A stretch of DNA of 64,000 nucleotides from Agroathelia rolfsii (GCA_018343915.1 JABRWF010000005.1:35001-99000); one strand, 5' to 3'; numbered from the stretch's first letter, positions 21,277-34,365 are shown. Notes: generated by a model from the sequence alone, not told the origin. Translations and numbers: made by a program.

Positions 21277-22180
21277 TATCACAGGCCTAAAGTAATATCC
21301 TGCAATACTGTGATTTTAGCTATGAATACTATGATAATGTATACTGTGAAATACTATGAAATATAAAGAATAATTAATGTGGCCTAATCCAGGGCCAGAA
21401 GTAACGCCTCTAGGGTTTCCAACCCTGAGGTTACTTATAAGAACAGAACTATGATGAGGGTGACTATAATAACTATAACTTATGACTTGGACTTGTAGGA
21501 ACAGTATAGAGACAAGGAAATATTCTTTAAAGCTAATAGACACTTGAGGGGGACTTTAGACAGTGAGACAATAATAATAGAATTGACGAAAGAGGTCTGT
21601 GAGATGGGGAACATCTCTTAGACCTTAGTAACTTAAATACACAATTATATACTATTGTTCTCCTACTTTGGTACGCTTTTCTAGTTACTAATCCTTACCA
21701 AATGATCCAATATCATTCCTAGGTTCTTCCTTGATTGTTTCAATGATTATCATGATGTATTACAGTTCCTGTGTAACTGTAATAGTGCCTGAAGATGGGG
21801 AATGCAAAGTTACGCTCTTTTGTGTGATGTGACGCGTGACATGTCACAAACGGCGCGACAGTGAAAAGGAGCGGAAATAATAATATACCTGTTTCTAAGC
21901 CTTGGGCTTAGAATTGAGCTTTGACCAAATGATAAACTATGGTTTACTATGATATACTATGACTTATAGATAATATGCTGTGGATATATTATGTATAATA
22001 GCCTCTACAGCATGATTTGTAGCTTGATAATAATAATAATAAATACTTGAGTGATTTCATGGTTATCTTGAGTGTATGCTGAATAAACCTGGGTATATGC
22101 TTGGTAAACCTGAATATATGCTTGGTAGACATGATTAAATGCTATAGTGTCTATGGCATGGTATAACTATAGTTGTAACA
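21277..22180 (-). mobile_element. Solo LTR, family D, about 904 bp
   Basis: TATCACAGGCC...TAGTTGTAACA, with both termini altered by transitions. The flanks (GTAAC, TCACC) do not match, so the borders may be recombinant. Confidence 0.75.
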
Positions 22181-22553
22181 TCACCCTCCTAGCATGCTTA
22201 GTCAGCCTCTAGGTTGTATAAGGACTAAGTAAGCACTTCTTACTTTACATATGTGCCCCTCCTCTCTTCCATGCCCTTTCCCCCTTTTTGCCAAAGTCCC
22301 TAATAAATTGAGGGTATAAGTATGACTTAAGGGTCTACCCCTTTTAAGATAAGCCTTTAGATATCACAGAAGTATAGAATTATATACCACTACTAAACAA
22401 AGAAAATGTGTCATTAGCAAATGGTAGCCTAGCAGAAAGTCTTGTAGACTTAGAGTATGCTAGGAGACTTATTAGTGGTACAGCATGTACTTTATAGTAT
22501 AGTAGGTATAATCACTTCTATTATTGAGGTAGTCAAGAGCACAAGCCTTGACA
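22181..22553 (+). repeat. 3' part of a family C-like 5' LTR
   Basis: CCTAGCATGCTTAGTCAGCC...CAAGCCTTGACA matches the U5 end of C LTRs but is diverged. It is followed directly by a C-type primer site and leader, so it is the stump of a 5' LTR. Confidence 0.75.
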
Positions 22554-22818
22554 TTAGGTCAAAGCTGATACCTAAGCCTAGTCCATAGAGCCCTAGCTCC
22601 AGACTAGTATAAGAAAAGAATTGCTTACAAATCAGCATAGGTAAGGAACAATTTTAGACAAGTAGTTACCTATTCTTTTGTGAACCAATACTATCATCAA
22701 ACTATTAGCAGAAGCTATTAGGGACCCTAATTATGTCCTTTCAACCTGTTAAAGGCATAGCTACAAAAGTACCAGTATGTTCCTAGGAAATTGTGGGCCA
22801 TTACCTAAAGGCACTACC
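22554..22818 (+). other. Primer site and leader of a truncated family C element
   Basis: TT then AGGTCAAAGCT (22556-22566), an exact complement of AGCTTTGACCT in the C LTR. The leader resembles 12417-12680 and stops abruptly at the A-1 LTR. No coding sequence remains. Confidence 0.8.
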
Positions 22819-23773
22819 TGTCAAGAGCACACCTAACTCTTGCCACTAAAACTCAACTAAAGTCCACAGAAACCCCTCAAAGGTACGGGGTAGGCAGTAA
22901 GGCCTTTTTTACTCTTCCCAGGACTTGGAATACAGGGGTGTACACTTCTCTATGCCCTATCTCTACTCTTACTCAAACTTGAGCTTTCCTATTACCAGGC
23001 TTTACTCCAAGTCTACAAGACTTTCAAGCGAGGTCTATAGTCAAGATACAAGTCTTCTTGTGTATGTAGATAGGGGTTGAGGTATCTTAACCCTGACCAA
23101 CTAGGTGTAAAGCTTTGATGGGTGCGTGCACTGAGCACGATGTGGTGTTGTATTATAGCTTTTGCAAATGGTCACTACTAATGGGCTGAACCTATCTTAT
23201 GCAAGCTCACAAAGGTGGCACTAAGCACATCTTAACTATAAGTAGCACTGAGCACACTTGTAACCTCCTAGTATAAAGTAGAGAGGATTTTTTAGAGAGG
23301 GGAGGGGAGGGAGATAGGCTCTGAAGACAAAGTTTTATTATATTAGTTACTTATTTACTATAAAGCACTACTGTACTTACCTAAAGACAAAGAGAACGAA
23401 TCTAGGGTCTTCAGGTAAAGTACTACAGGATTATATACTAATTTTACCTGGTCTGTGCACTGGTACATGGTCTGTGCACAGAGGTGCTAAGTGTGATGCG
23501 ATATTGCACCATAGTGAGTCTATAATGGTGTTGTATTCTAGACCCATGCTCTAGACCTACTTTATATAATAAGTCATATGACTAGTGGTCACATGATGGC
23601 CAGTCACATAATGACTGATCACATGACTTTACTTAGTTATTAGGGTACTTATATAATGTCCGCTTATGTAATATACATATTATACATCAAAAAATAGAGA
23701 AAAATCGGAGAAAAATCAGAAAAATAATGAGAAATCTTAAATAAATTTATAGTATATAGATTGACTCATAACA
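22819..23773 (-). repeat. 3' LTR of A-1, 955 bp
   Basis: TGTCAAGAGCAC...ACTCATAACA. Reversed polypurine tract TTACCCCCTCCTTA at 23774-23787 abuts it. Confidence 0.9.
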
Positions 23774-24535
23774 TTACCCCCTCCTTAGGGGCAATCTACC
23801 TTAGGTTGCCATTCTGTCAGATTGTCCCAGTTTTGGAATGAAAGAAGATTAAATAATGCGGCACTAATCTTTCTTGGAGCACTAGGATTGGACTTATAGA
23901 ATTCTCTGATTGCATTATCTGTATACATATCTGATTCTCTGACCCATGTTTGTTCTCCTGGGTATCCTTTCCATATTACTAGAAATTCTAGTTTTCCTCA
24001 TTGCATTCTTGAGTTAAGTACTTCTTCCATTTTGTACTCTTCTTCTCCTTCTACTTCTACTAGAGGTAAAGGCTTTTAGTAATGATCCAAAGTATGATAT
24101 AGTTTTAGTAAATGAACATGGAATACATTATGAATTTTGAGATTAGCTAGAAGGTCCAGCTAATAGTTCAAGTCATTTAGCTTTTTCTCCACTTTATAGG
24201 GGCCAATCTATTTCTGACTTAACTTCTTGGATAGTCTATTAAGCTTCAAATTTCGTGTATTTAGCCAAACTTCTTATCCTTCCTCTAAATCCGGAAACAT
24301 CTTTTTTTCCTTTATTGTATGATTGTTCCATTTGTTTTCTTGCTAAACCCAATGCTGCCTATACCTCTTTTCATGCTTCCTTAGCATTTTCAATCCAGTT
24401 GAAGGCTCCTGGAGTTGGATTAGGAATGTCTCTTGCTTCCCAATTTGGAATATAGCTGTAGGTTAACTCAAAGGCGCTAGCATATGTGCTCTTGTTTTTT
24501 CTATTATTGTGCATAAATTCCGCATTGTTAAGAGT

Positions 24536-25422
24536 ATACTTGACTCTTGTCACTAAAACTCAACTAGAGCCTATGTTAACCCCTGTAAGGTACGGAGTAG
24601 CCCATAATGGCTGTTTTACAACTTCTAAGGCCTGGGATACAAGGATGTACATGTCTTGTATGCGGTTTCCACTATCACTCAAGATAGAGCTTTACTGTTA
24701 CTAGGCTTTACTCTAAGTCTACTAGACTTTTAAGCAAGGTCTATAGTTGGGACACCAATCTGTCTACTTAAGTGCACTAAGCACTATAAGTTTGTGATCA
24801 ACAACTGCAAGTAGCTAGCATGAAGCCTAAGCCTATATTATGCAGTGTATATGTAGAGGAGCACTAAGTAGCCTCTAAACAATAGGTAGCACAGAGCACA
24901 CCTATTACCTCTTAGCACAAAGCAGGGAGGATTTTGTGGGAGAGAGAGAGAGAGGGGAGATAGGCTCTACAAGCCTAGAGTGAAGTAACTGAAGACAAAG
25001 TTTTTATTATGTTAGTCAACTATTTAATACAAAGTACTACTGTGCTTACCTAAAGACAAAGAGAATGAATCTGGGGTCTTCAGGTAGAGATACTACAGGG
25101 TTATATACTATTTCTACCTGGTCTGTGCACAGTAATGCTAAGTATAATGTGATATTGCACCATAATGAGTCTATAATAATGCCATAGTCTAGACCTATGC
25201 TCTAGACCTTACTTATATAATGTTATATGACTAGTAGTTACATGATGGCCAGTCATATAATGACTGGTCACATGACTTGCTTAGTCATCAGAGTGCTTAT
25301 GTAATGTCCACTTATATAATATACATATTATATATCAAAAAATTGAGAAAAAATCAGGAAAAATTTGGAAAAATAATAAGAAATTCTAGATAAATTTATA
25401 GTACATAGATCAACTTGTAACA
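24536..25422 (-). mobile_element. Solo LTR, family A, 887 bp
   Basis: TGTTAAGAGTATAC...CAACTTGTAACA with target duplication CGCAT/TGCAT (24531-24535, 25423-25427). It is shorter than the usual 940-960 bp. Confidence 0.88.
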
Positions 25423-26883
25423 TGCATAAGGTAACAATTCTACCCAATTTGTTTGTCTGTGATTGCAAAAGATTCTTAGGTATTGCTCTACTTCTTGATT
25501 AACACGCTCTATTTGTCCATCACTTTGTGGATGATATACGGTGGACAGAACTGTCTTAATATATAGGCTAGCATGTATATCTTTCATCACTTGACTAGCA
25601 AACTGAGGTCCTCGGTCCAATGTCTATATTGATGGGGCACCATGTAATTTAAACATATTTTTGACATAGAGATTGGCTACATCTTTGGCTGATATATTTT
25701 TGTTGGTTGGTATGAAATGTGCCAATTTTGTAAGCCTATCTACTACTACTAGGATTAAGTCAAACACTTGTGACTTAGGTAGCTTGACTATCAAATCTGA
25801 GGTAATGTGTTCCCATGGTTTTCCAGGTACAGGTAAGGGTTGGAGGAGTCTGGGTAATACTTGTCGGCTTGGTTTATTTGCTTGACAGAGTAAGCATGAG
25901 TCTACATATTGGTTTATTTCTTTTGTCATGTTAATCCAATAGTAGTTTCTGCTAATAAGTTCTAAGGTCTTTGTACATCTGGGATGACCAGCAAGGGCTG
26001 AATCATGGTATTTAGCCATAATTTTTTCTTTGAGTTCCCTTTTTGGGGGCACAAAGACCTTTTCTCTATATAAAACTAATCCATCATCTGTTTCCCAATC
26101 CTGTAGTCCTAGTGCAATTTGTCATGGGCTAATCTTGACAATTTAATATAGGGATTCTAGCAGCTTAGTGCTCTCCCTTCTAATTTCTGCCAAGATCTCC
26201 TTTTCCCCTTCAACTAGTACATGTCCTCTCTTAGCAGCCATTATTTTGAAGTAGGAGGGTTGGAGTATAGTGATATTGAGGTTATCCTGGGAGTCTTTGG
26301 TATAAAAATCTGGTCTTCTAGATAGGGCATCAGCTCATCCATTGGTTGATCCTTTTTTGTAACATAGTATAAAATTATATCTTGTAGGATCTAGTACTAG
26401 CGTGCTTGTCGATGGCTTAGATGTTAACTTGTTGCCCAATATTCCAAGTTTTTGTGATCTGACTAGATCTCCACCAGTTTAGGTGACCTAATAATATAGT
26501 AGCGCCATTCTTCCAATGCTTGAATAATTACAAGCATTTCCTTATCCCAGATATTGTAATTTCTTTGTGCATCATCCATGGATTTGGAATAGAAGACAAT
26601 AGGATGCCATTTACCATCATCCTGCAACTGGGAAAATACTCCTCCTGTTGCATATCCTGAGGCATTAGTCTCAATCTGACTTTCTCATTGGTGATTGTAA
26701 ATAGCTAATACTGGGGCAGTAGTAAAAGCCTTTTTGAGATAGTCAAATGATTTTTGTTCCTCTTTTTCCCATTTTCAAGTGCCCTTGCCAGTTAACCTAT
26801 CTAGGGGTTTAGTAATTTTGCTGAACCCTTTGATAAACCTTTGGTAATAGTTGGCTAGACCTCTGAACTTTTGAATATCCTTG

Positions 26884-27756
26884 TGTCACAGGTCTATAAC
26901 TATAAAATGTATCTATGACTATGACTGTGACTTGATATAAAGGAAGTGGTACAATAGATGCTTAGGAGCGTGACTAATACTATCCCTGACTTAGGGATAC
27001 AATAGCTATAGTAACTATAGTCTTAGAACAATGGAATATAATAGGAGGAGTCTAAATAGTAAGGGGTTAACACCCAATACTACTTAGACTTGTAAGGACA
27101 ATAGAAACACTTAGCAAATATTATTTGAGGCTAGTAAGGACTTGGAGAAGGCTTTAGATAGTGAGAAAACAATGATAGAATTAACAAAAGAGGTCTGTGA
27201 AATAGGGAACATCTCTTAGACCCTAAAGGTTTAAATACATAATAGTATACTATTGTTCTCTATATTGGTATGCTTTCCTAGTTTCTAACTCTTACTAAAT
27301 AATCCAATATAACTCCTAGGATCTTCCTTGATTGTTCCAGTGATTATTATGATGTGTTGTAGTTCCTGTGTAACTATGATAGTGCCTAAAGATAGGAAAT
27401 GTAGAGTTATGCTCTTTTGTGTGACATAACGCATGATATGTCACAACCAGTGCAATAGTGAAAGGCAGCAGAAATAATGGTATGCCTCTTTCTAAGCCTA
27501 AGGCTTAGAACTAAGCTATAACTAAATAATAGACTATGGTTCAACTATGGTATACTATAACTTATAGGTAATACAATATAGTGTATATTGTATTACAGTG
27601 TCTATGGCATGATTTGTAGTTTGATGTAATAAATATTAAATACCTGAGTAATTGCATGATTGTTTTAAGTCTATACCAAATGAACCTGGGTATATGCTTG
27701 GTAAACATAAGTAAATACTATTATATCTATGACATGGTACTACTGAGGTTGTGACA
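26884..27756 (-). mobile_element. Solo LTR, family D, 873 bp
   Basis: TGTCACAGGTC...GGTTGTGACA flanked by CCTTG (26879-26883, 27757-27761). Confidence 0.92.
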
Positions 27757-27864
27757 CCTTGACTATTGTAGGGATTGGCTAGTTAAGAATAGCTTGAACT
27801 TTTTTGTTGGTTATTTGTACACAATTGTAGCCAACTATTACACCTAGGAATTCCACCTCAGAAA

Positions 27865-28805
27865 TGTCATGAGATCCTCATAACTTAGCCAAACCTAACC
27901 AGACTAGCCTGGAAGGCTGGCAAAGGAACCATACTAATATCTTTATCCTCCCCTAGCTGGGAGGTGCTATCTATGTTTTAAGACCTAAATATAAGGTTTC
28001 CCACAAGTAAGGTCACTTTTCTAAGCAACACTCAACAATCTAGTATCTTTACAGTCCCTTAACTAGATGGGACTTGTTTATATCCCCTTAACCTTGGGGT
28101 CCAGGTGTATTATGATGGTGGGAAGAGTGATAAAACACACAAAAGAGAGAGTGGGGATAAGTGTGAGTGAGCACCACTAAGAGACAAGGCATAGCACAGC
28201 TTATATAGGTTGCTGACTAGTACACTCCTCTTACAAGCTCATATAGGTAGCTGCAAGAGAAGAAGCCCAAAGAGACTAAGACAGAGTACTAAGCACAGAG
28301 CAAAGTACTAAGGCAGACAAGTAATAAGGGCAGAGACAAAGACAAAGACAAAGACAAAGGCAAAGTAGTCAAGCTGAATTGCAAAGGCCCTAAGGGCAGG
28401 CCTTTATATACTAGTTACAAGTATTCTAAGAATAGTCCTTAACTCCACATCAAGGGAAATAGAAGAAAGGAAAGAAAAAGAATCAATGGAGTTAGAATAG
28501 AAGTATAGTATGAGAAAAGATCAAAGATGAAAGAAGTATCAATGATTAAAGAAGGAAATCAATGATGTACATCAAAAGATCTAGGATCATATCTAAATGT
28601 AACATAGTACCATGTAAACAATACAACAAGAAACTAGAAAATAAAGAAGTATATCCTGTATACTTAAATCAAAAGATAAAAACATAAGAAAAATAGAGAA
28701 AAATAAGGAAAAATTAGAGGTATACTGTCAACCCATAGAAATATATCTGTTTACACAGAAAATATGTCAGCCATCCTACAATAGCATGTCTGCCATCTCA
28801 TAACA
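27865..28805 (-). mobile_element. Solo LTR, family H variant, 941 bp
   Basis: TGTCATGAGATCC...ATCTCATAACA flanked by AGAAA (27860-27864, 28806-28810). The first 65 sense bases (28742-28805) have no match in the H LTR at 14660. A third AGAAA at 28737-28741 sits exactly where the known H LTR homology ends. Confidence 0.75.
28333..28364. repeat. Short tandem repeat (GACAAA)n
   Basis: About five units of GACAAA inside the H-type LTR. Confidence 0.85.
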
Positions 28806-30062
28806 AGAAACTTCAAATAGGCATTTTTCTAAATTAGCAAAAAAGTTGTTTTCTGCTAATCTCTTAAGTACTTCATGCACTAAATGCCAGTGTTCTTCTA
28901 AGCTAGCTGTGGTGACTATAATGTCATCAATATACACATACACTAATCCTTGTGCAATTAGGTCTGTAAATATTTTGTCCATCATAGCTTGGAAGGTGGC
29001 TGGGGCATTGCATAAACCAAAGGTCATTACAAGGGGTTCAAACAGTCCTTGAGGGGTTATGAAGGCTGCTTGTTCTTGGTGTCCATTTTTAATTAAGACA
29101 TTATTATATCCCTATTGTAAGTCCAATTTAGTAAACACTTTTGCCTAAGAGAGTTTATCCACAATAGAGGAGATTAGAGGAAGCAGGTAGGAGTTTTTCA
29201 TGGTAATATTATTAAGTCAATGATAATCTACTATAGGCCTGAGTTTCCCATTCTTCTTTAGGATAAAGAAAAAGGGAGATGCATAAGAACTTTGCAATTT
29301 TCTTATATATTCTTTGGCTAAGTTTTCCTCCAAATATGCATCCAATTCTTTCAACTCTGGGATTGATAATGAATATACCTTAGCCCTCTTTATTTCGGCT
29401 CCTTTTACTAACTCTATTTTATGATCATAGGGTTTGCTAGTAGGGAACTGTTGGGATTCCGCTTCAGAGAAGACTTTGGCATATTTCTGGTATTGAGGTA
29501 GTAATTCCAAGGTTGCTGCCAATAATGGAGGAGAGTCCTTATCTTTTATGATTTTATTTTATTTTATATTCCTCATCTTTTAATAAATTGTCCATTAGAG
29601 TAACATGCCCCTTTTTCCAGTTGATAAGAGGATTTTCTAGTCATAACCAATCAATACCTAGGATTACATCCTCTGTACCAATATCTACTACTAAGAAAAC
29701 TAGCCTTTGTCATTCTGTACCTATCTGGGTTAAAAGTATGACATATTCCAAGATAAATCCAATTGCATTGGGTGAATTATCAATATTGTATAGAGAAATT
29801 GGTTTTTGTAATTTTAGTGTTTTTATATTATTTTTGTCTATAAATTTTTTGTTAATAAAAGTAGAGGAAGCTCCCGAATCAATCATTGCAGAAATAGAAA
29901 TAGTGGAGAAATATTCATGGAACATAAGAGGAATTTTCAGGTGTTGTCTATTCACACCTTGTACAGCAGAAGAAGAAATCGAGAGTGAAGAAGAAATAGA
30001 GAAAGAAGAAATTCTATTTTGCACATAATGGTCAGAAGCATTGGCCTTATACTCTGACTGCT

Positions 30063-30072
30063 CTAAAAACCC
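30063..30072 (-). promoter_or_regulatory. Likely -1 frameshift site of A-1
   Basis: In sense GGGTTTT followed by the gag stop TAG, with pol in the -1 frame (CAG follows, so pol stays open here). Confidence 0.65.
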
Positions 30073-31382
30073 AGTTTATCTTTAAGGGCTGCAATCATTT
30101 GGCCCTGTTCTTGCAGCATATTGAGTATGTCTTGCTGCATCATGGTGGATAAATTCTGGCCATCCACTGCCGGTGTTGGTGTTAGCATTATTGATGAAGC
30201 TACTGCCACTTTTTGGAATGGGTTATTGGTGTTAACCCTGTCTACTTTAGGGCTTTAACAATCCCTTGCAATGTGCCCCTTTTTTTGACAGTTATAGCAT
30301 ACAATATTATTTTGTTGGAAGGGGTTGTTAGATGTTGTAGCAGTGTGATTTTGCATTGCAGCTACTTGCAATGGGGAGGACTGCTAGGCAGATCCTGCAC
30401 TCATGAATGGGTTTTTTGATGGCTTAGGTTTTCCTCCCAAGATGGTAGCTAAAATGTCCATTGTATCAGGGTTACTATGCTGGAGGTCTATTTGTGGGTT
30501 GTTGTTATACCAGAATCTACAGCTGGATAACATTTCTTCCTTCATGAGGTTTACTTCTGCATCATGTGCAGCACTCATAAGGAGTTGTAGGGTAGAGGTA
30601 TCCCTATCCCAACCTGTGATGATGCATCTAAGTTTTATGTTCATCCTTTCCAGGTATTTCTCCCTAAGGTCATCATCAGATAACCCTGTCCTTCTCCCTA
30701 AAAGCATAAAGGCCATTCCAAAGTTCCTAGTCAAAGTTGTTCCTTGTCTGAGATTTTGCAGCTGGTCTCTTGCTGCTACTTTTTTGTCAAATGCCCCAAA
30801 TAAGGTTTTAAAACTTTATAGTACTTCTACAAATACTACCAGTCCTTCTGCCCTTGTTCCTTCTCCTGTACATCTTATCTTGTCGTACCATAAGCTAGAC
30901 TATGCAGTTGTACCATCCACCATTAAGCCTAAGAGATATTTGATCTTTTCTTCCTTGGTTATATATACTCTGGGGTTGAGTTTGAGGTGGGCTTGGAACT
31001 TTTGGACAAATAGATGGAAATTAATCCATTGCCCATTAAAGGTAGGAGGTGGGTGCCCGATCTCTTTAGGTTTAGATATGGACCCTTGTTGATTTTGAAT
31101 CTATTGCATCATAGTGGTTTGGTTGGCTACTAGTATTTACAATAACTCTGCATTAGTGACTGGGGCAAGAGGTTGAGGTTGTTTAGCCATGGGAGATCAT
31201 GCACATGGGGTGAAAGGGGTGGGGAGAGTGGATACTTGTACAAATGGAAATGGAGGCAGAAAAGTAGGGTTTTCTTTGTCAGAGGATTTATACTCTCCTA
31301 AAGAGGTATCTTTACCACTTTCTTCCTCTGAGGTTTGACTAGGGTTATAGTCTAGGTGTGAAATGGTGGGCAAGCTCAACAG
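30063..31382 (-). pseudogene. gag: Gag of A-1, broken by stops
   Basis: The frame runs from about 31382 to TAG at 30063-30065. It holds an acidic N-terminus (EEESGKD), a capsid region (30384-30734, MAFMLLGRRTGLSDDDLREK), a decayed zinc knuckle near 30290, and a glutamine-rich end. No ATG opens the conserved N-terminus; a CTG lies two codons after a TAA. An in-frame ATG occurs near 31190 (ATG GCT AAA), where the two other copies read ATA. Confidence 0.82.
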
Positions 31383-31768
31383 TAATTACTAGAGACTCCC
31401 AAGGTGATTTGGTGTGAAAAGTTTTTGCCCTTTGAGCTAGGCCTAATTTTATGAAATGTATCTACTTATCTTAGGCTACTTGTAGTGACTGGAGTCTTTT
31501 TCATCTATCTACTTGGGTAATGTTCCCTTTAATAGCTCGAAAAAACCAATGCAACCATGGATACTAATACCACTTGCAATCTGGCCAAGAATACTCCCAA
31601 GAACAAGAAGTGTGCAAAGATGAAGACTACTACTTTTTGTATGTAAAATGACTATAGTAGTCTACTTTAATTTTCTACAATAATTGTTTTTTGCTCAAAA
31701 TAATATAGCTCACAACACTATCTCTAGTGTACAGAGCAACTAGTACAGAAAGGAGAGATTTGTTCTAA
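31383..31768 (-). other. Leader and primer site of A-1
   Basis: 31756-31766 reads AGAACAAATCT in sense, two bases from the LTR, an exact complement of AGATTTGTTCT found in the R region of several A LTRs. The rest holds no gene. Confidence 0.75.
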
Positions 31769-32729
31769 TGTTAAGAGCACACCTAACTCTTGCCACCAAA
31801 ACTCAACCAAAGTCCACAGAAACCCCTCAAAGGTACAAGGTAGGCAGTAAGGCCTTTTTTACTCTTCCTAGGACTTGGAATGCAGAGGTGTATACTTCTC
31901 TTTGCCCTGTCTCTACTGTCACTCAAACTCAAGCTTTTCTATTACCAGGCTTTACTTCAAGTCTACAAAACTTTCAAGTGATGTCTATAGTTAAGACACA
32001 AGTTTTCTTGTGTATGTAGATAGGGGTTGAGGTATCTTAACCCTGGCTAACTAGGTGTAAAGCTTTGTTGGGTATGTGCACTGAGTATAATATGGTTTTG
32101 TGTTACAGCTGTTGCAAATGGTCACTACTAATAGGCTGGACCTGTCTTATGCAAGCTCACGGAGGTAGCACTAAGTACACCTCGACTACAAGTAGTACTA
32201 AGTATACTTATAACCTCCTAGCATGAAGTAGAGAGGATTTTTTGGGAAGGGGGGAGAGAGAGATAGGCTCTAAAGACTGAAGACAAAGGTTTTATTGTGT
32301 TAGCTAACTATTAGATACAAAGTACTACTGTACTTACCTAAAGACAAAGAGAACAAATCTGGGGTCTTTAGGTAGGGACACTATAAGGTTATATACTATT
32401 TCTACCTGGTCTGTGTACTAGTACATGGTCTGTATACAGAGGTGCTAAGTATGATGCAATATTGCACTATAGTGAGTCTATGATGGTGATGTTCTAGACC
32501 CATGCTCTAGACCTACTTTATATAATAAGTCATATGACTAGTGGTCACATGATGGCCAGTCACATGATGACTGATCACATGACTTTGCTTAGTCATCAGA
32601 GTACTTATATAATGTCTGCTTATATAATATACATATTATACACCAAAAAATAGAGAAAAATCGGAGAAAAATTAGAAAAATAATGAGAAATCTTAAATAA
32701 ATTTATAGTACAATAATTGTCTTGTAACA
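31769..32729 (-). repeat. 5' LTR of A-1, 961 bp
   Basis: TGTTAAGAGCAC...CTTGTAACA. Contains the CATGTGA array, the CTGTGCAC pair and the start-site hairpin typical of the family. Confidence 0.9.
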
Positions 32730-33978
32730 TAATGCATACCTATATAGTGATCTTAAAGAGGAAATATACATGGAGTAACCCAAAGGGTTCAAAGTAAAAG
32801 GAGGAGAATATATAGTAATACAATTATGTAAAGCCTTATATAGCCTAAAACAAGCCGGCCTTGCTTGGTAGAAGACGTTATCCTCATCACTCAAAGAAAT
32901 GAGGTGTTAACAACTTCTCTCTGATGCAGGGGTTTTCCTGTATAAAGACAAAAAGGGAAATAAAATTGCCCTAGTTGTATATGTCAATGATGTCCTATTC
33001 TTTGGATCGAATCGGTCTATGGTTAAGACCCTCAAAGCCCGCATAACAAAACTTTGGGAATGCCAAGACCTTGGTAATATACCTGAGTTCCTTCATATAT
33101 GCATCAAGAAAGAAGGCAACAAAATCTGCCTAGATCAGATTCCATATTTGGAAAAAATTATCTAGCGGTTTGGTCTTACCAACTATAGAAGGGTATATAT
33201 ACTGCTGCCAGATGGCTATAGGCCTACTCAAATACCGGTTGATCTTAAAACAGATCCCGAACTCTAACAGCACTTCCAATCTGTAATTGGAAGCCTTCTT
33301 TACATTATATTAGGTACATGCCCAGATGTAGCCTTTATAGTGACTAAGCTGGCACAATTTGCTACTAACCCAATGTAAGAGCACCTGGATAAAGTGCTAT
33401 TCATAGTGAAGTACCTATAGACAACAAAAGACTACCAGCTAGTCTATGATGGGGACTCTAATAGTGGCTTAATTGCTTATTCAGACTCCGACTATGCTGG
33501 TGACCCCAATAACCATTGCTCTATTACTGGCAATATGTTTATGCTAGCTGATGGAATCTTTTCATAGAAGTCACATACATAATGTACAGTTGCACTTTCT
33601 TCAACTAAGGCCAAATATATGGCTGTGTCAGATTGTGCTAAGCAAGTACTATGGATTTGGAACATTCTTTCTGAACTCAAGCTACCCATGCTCCTTCCAA
33701 TGCCAGTATGCTATGACAATATAGGTGCCAACTTCTTAGCAGCAAACAATGTAACTAATCAGAAGTCAAAATATATCGACACAAGATACTATCACATCAG
33801 AAGCTGCATTAAAGATGGAAAGGTTGTGGTCTTCTTTATAGAAGGGAACCTTAACCCTACCAACATATTCACAAAGAACCTAGCATTCAACAACTTCCAC
33901 AAGTGCCAGCTCCTTACCGGACTTAAACTCTTAGAGCCAACTCTTCAATGCAAGGTATCCCAGTGCATCAAACAATAA
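32730..33978 (+). pseudogene. pol: Ty1/copia pol, RT to RNase H, truncated and broken
   Basis: Starts inside RT (AYLYSDLKEEIYMEQPKGF region) with no 5' part, because the A-1 LTR abuts it. RT follows with YVND at the catalytic site (consensus YVDD), then an RNase H of copia type (SDSDYAGD near 33490; LSSTKAKYMA near 33600) and the C-terminal HIRS...NPTNIFTK region, ending TAA at 33976-33978. Stops of CAA and TGG type occur in the middle. RNase H at the end of pol marks copia. Confidence 0.87.
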
Positions 33979-34001
33979 AGACTGCGTAGAACAAGGGGGA
34001 G

Positions 34002-34365
34002 TGTTGCAACTATACAGAATGCCTTAGTGGCTGTGCCAAAGACACGACAAGGGAAATTAGAGTGGAGCTCCAATATTCAGTAGGAGATTAAAATATAGTA
34101 TATATATAAGGTAGTAACGTATTTTAATGATAATGGTTTTCACACCTAAACCACCACCACCATATTGCACCTACATATATACCTAAGCCTCACCACTTAC
34201 CACCCTCACCCAATGTAAATCTAATACATATATTAGCTATAGTGTATATAGTGTGTTGTATATAAGTATAAGTACAGTAGTAGTAGTACACTATATAATG
34301 TAGTGTACAGTACAGTAGCGGCCGGATGCATGCACTGCCGGTCTTAGGACTAGCACCGTTTATCA
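34002..34365 (+). repeat. 3' LTR of copia fragment, 364 bp
   Basis: TGTTGCAACTATAC...ACCGTTTATCA preceded by the polypurine tract AAGGGGGAG (33993-34001). It matches the minus-strand copia LTR at 60593-61818 once the inserted C LTR is removed. Confidence 0.87.

Larger units (their letters stand above)
23785..30072 (-). pseudogene. pol: Pol of A-1, in five pieces
   Basis: Pieces in coding order: 30072-28811 (protease with DSGASSTF near 29880; RT start; YIDD near 28930), 27864-27762 (RT), 26883-25428 (RT thumb, RNase H, HHCC finger, integrase core with DRGPQF near 25610 and SDGQ near 25525), 24535-23785 (integrase tail, chromodomain, stop at 23785-23787). Solo H, D and A LTRs fill the gaps. 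Many stops occur, mostly of CAA or CGA origin. Comparison with the plus-strand copy A-2 shows the same protein. Confidence 0.87.
22819..32729 (-). mobile_element. Decayed Ty3/gypsy chromovirus A-1 with three nested solo LTRs
   Basis: 3' LTR 22819-23773, 5' LTR 31769-32729, pol and gag between, all on the minus strand. The flanks do not match (CTACC left, TAATG right). The left flank is family C leader and the right is copia pol, so the two ends may come from different copies joined by recombination. Confidence 0.85.

Noticed and set aside
22554..22818. Start of A-1 or a separate gene
   Set aside because: It matches the C-1 leader, including the C-type primer site; it is a truncated family C element.
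30403..31092. 229-codon plus-strand frame
   Set aside because: It is the antisense shadow of the A-1 gag; 40566-41066 and 58992-59438 are the same shadow of the other gags.
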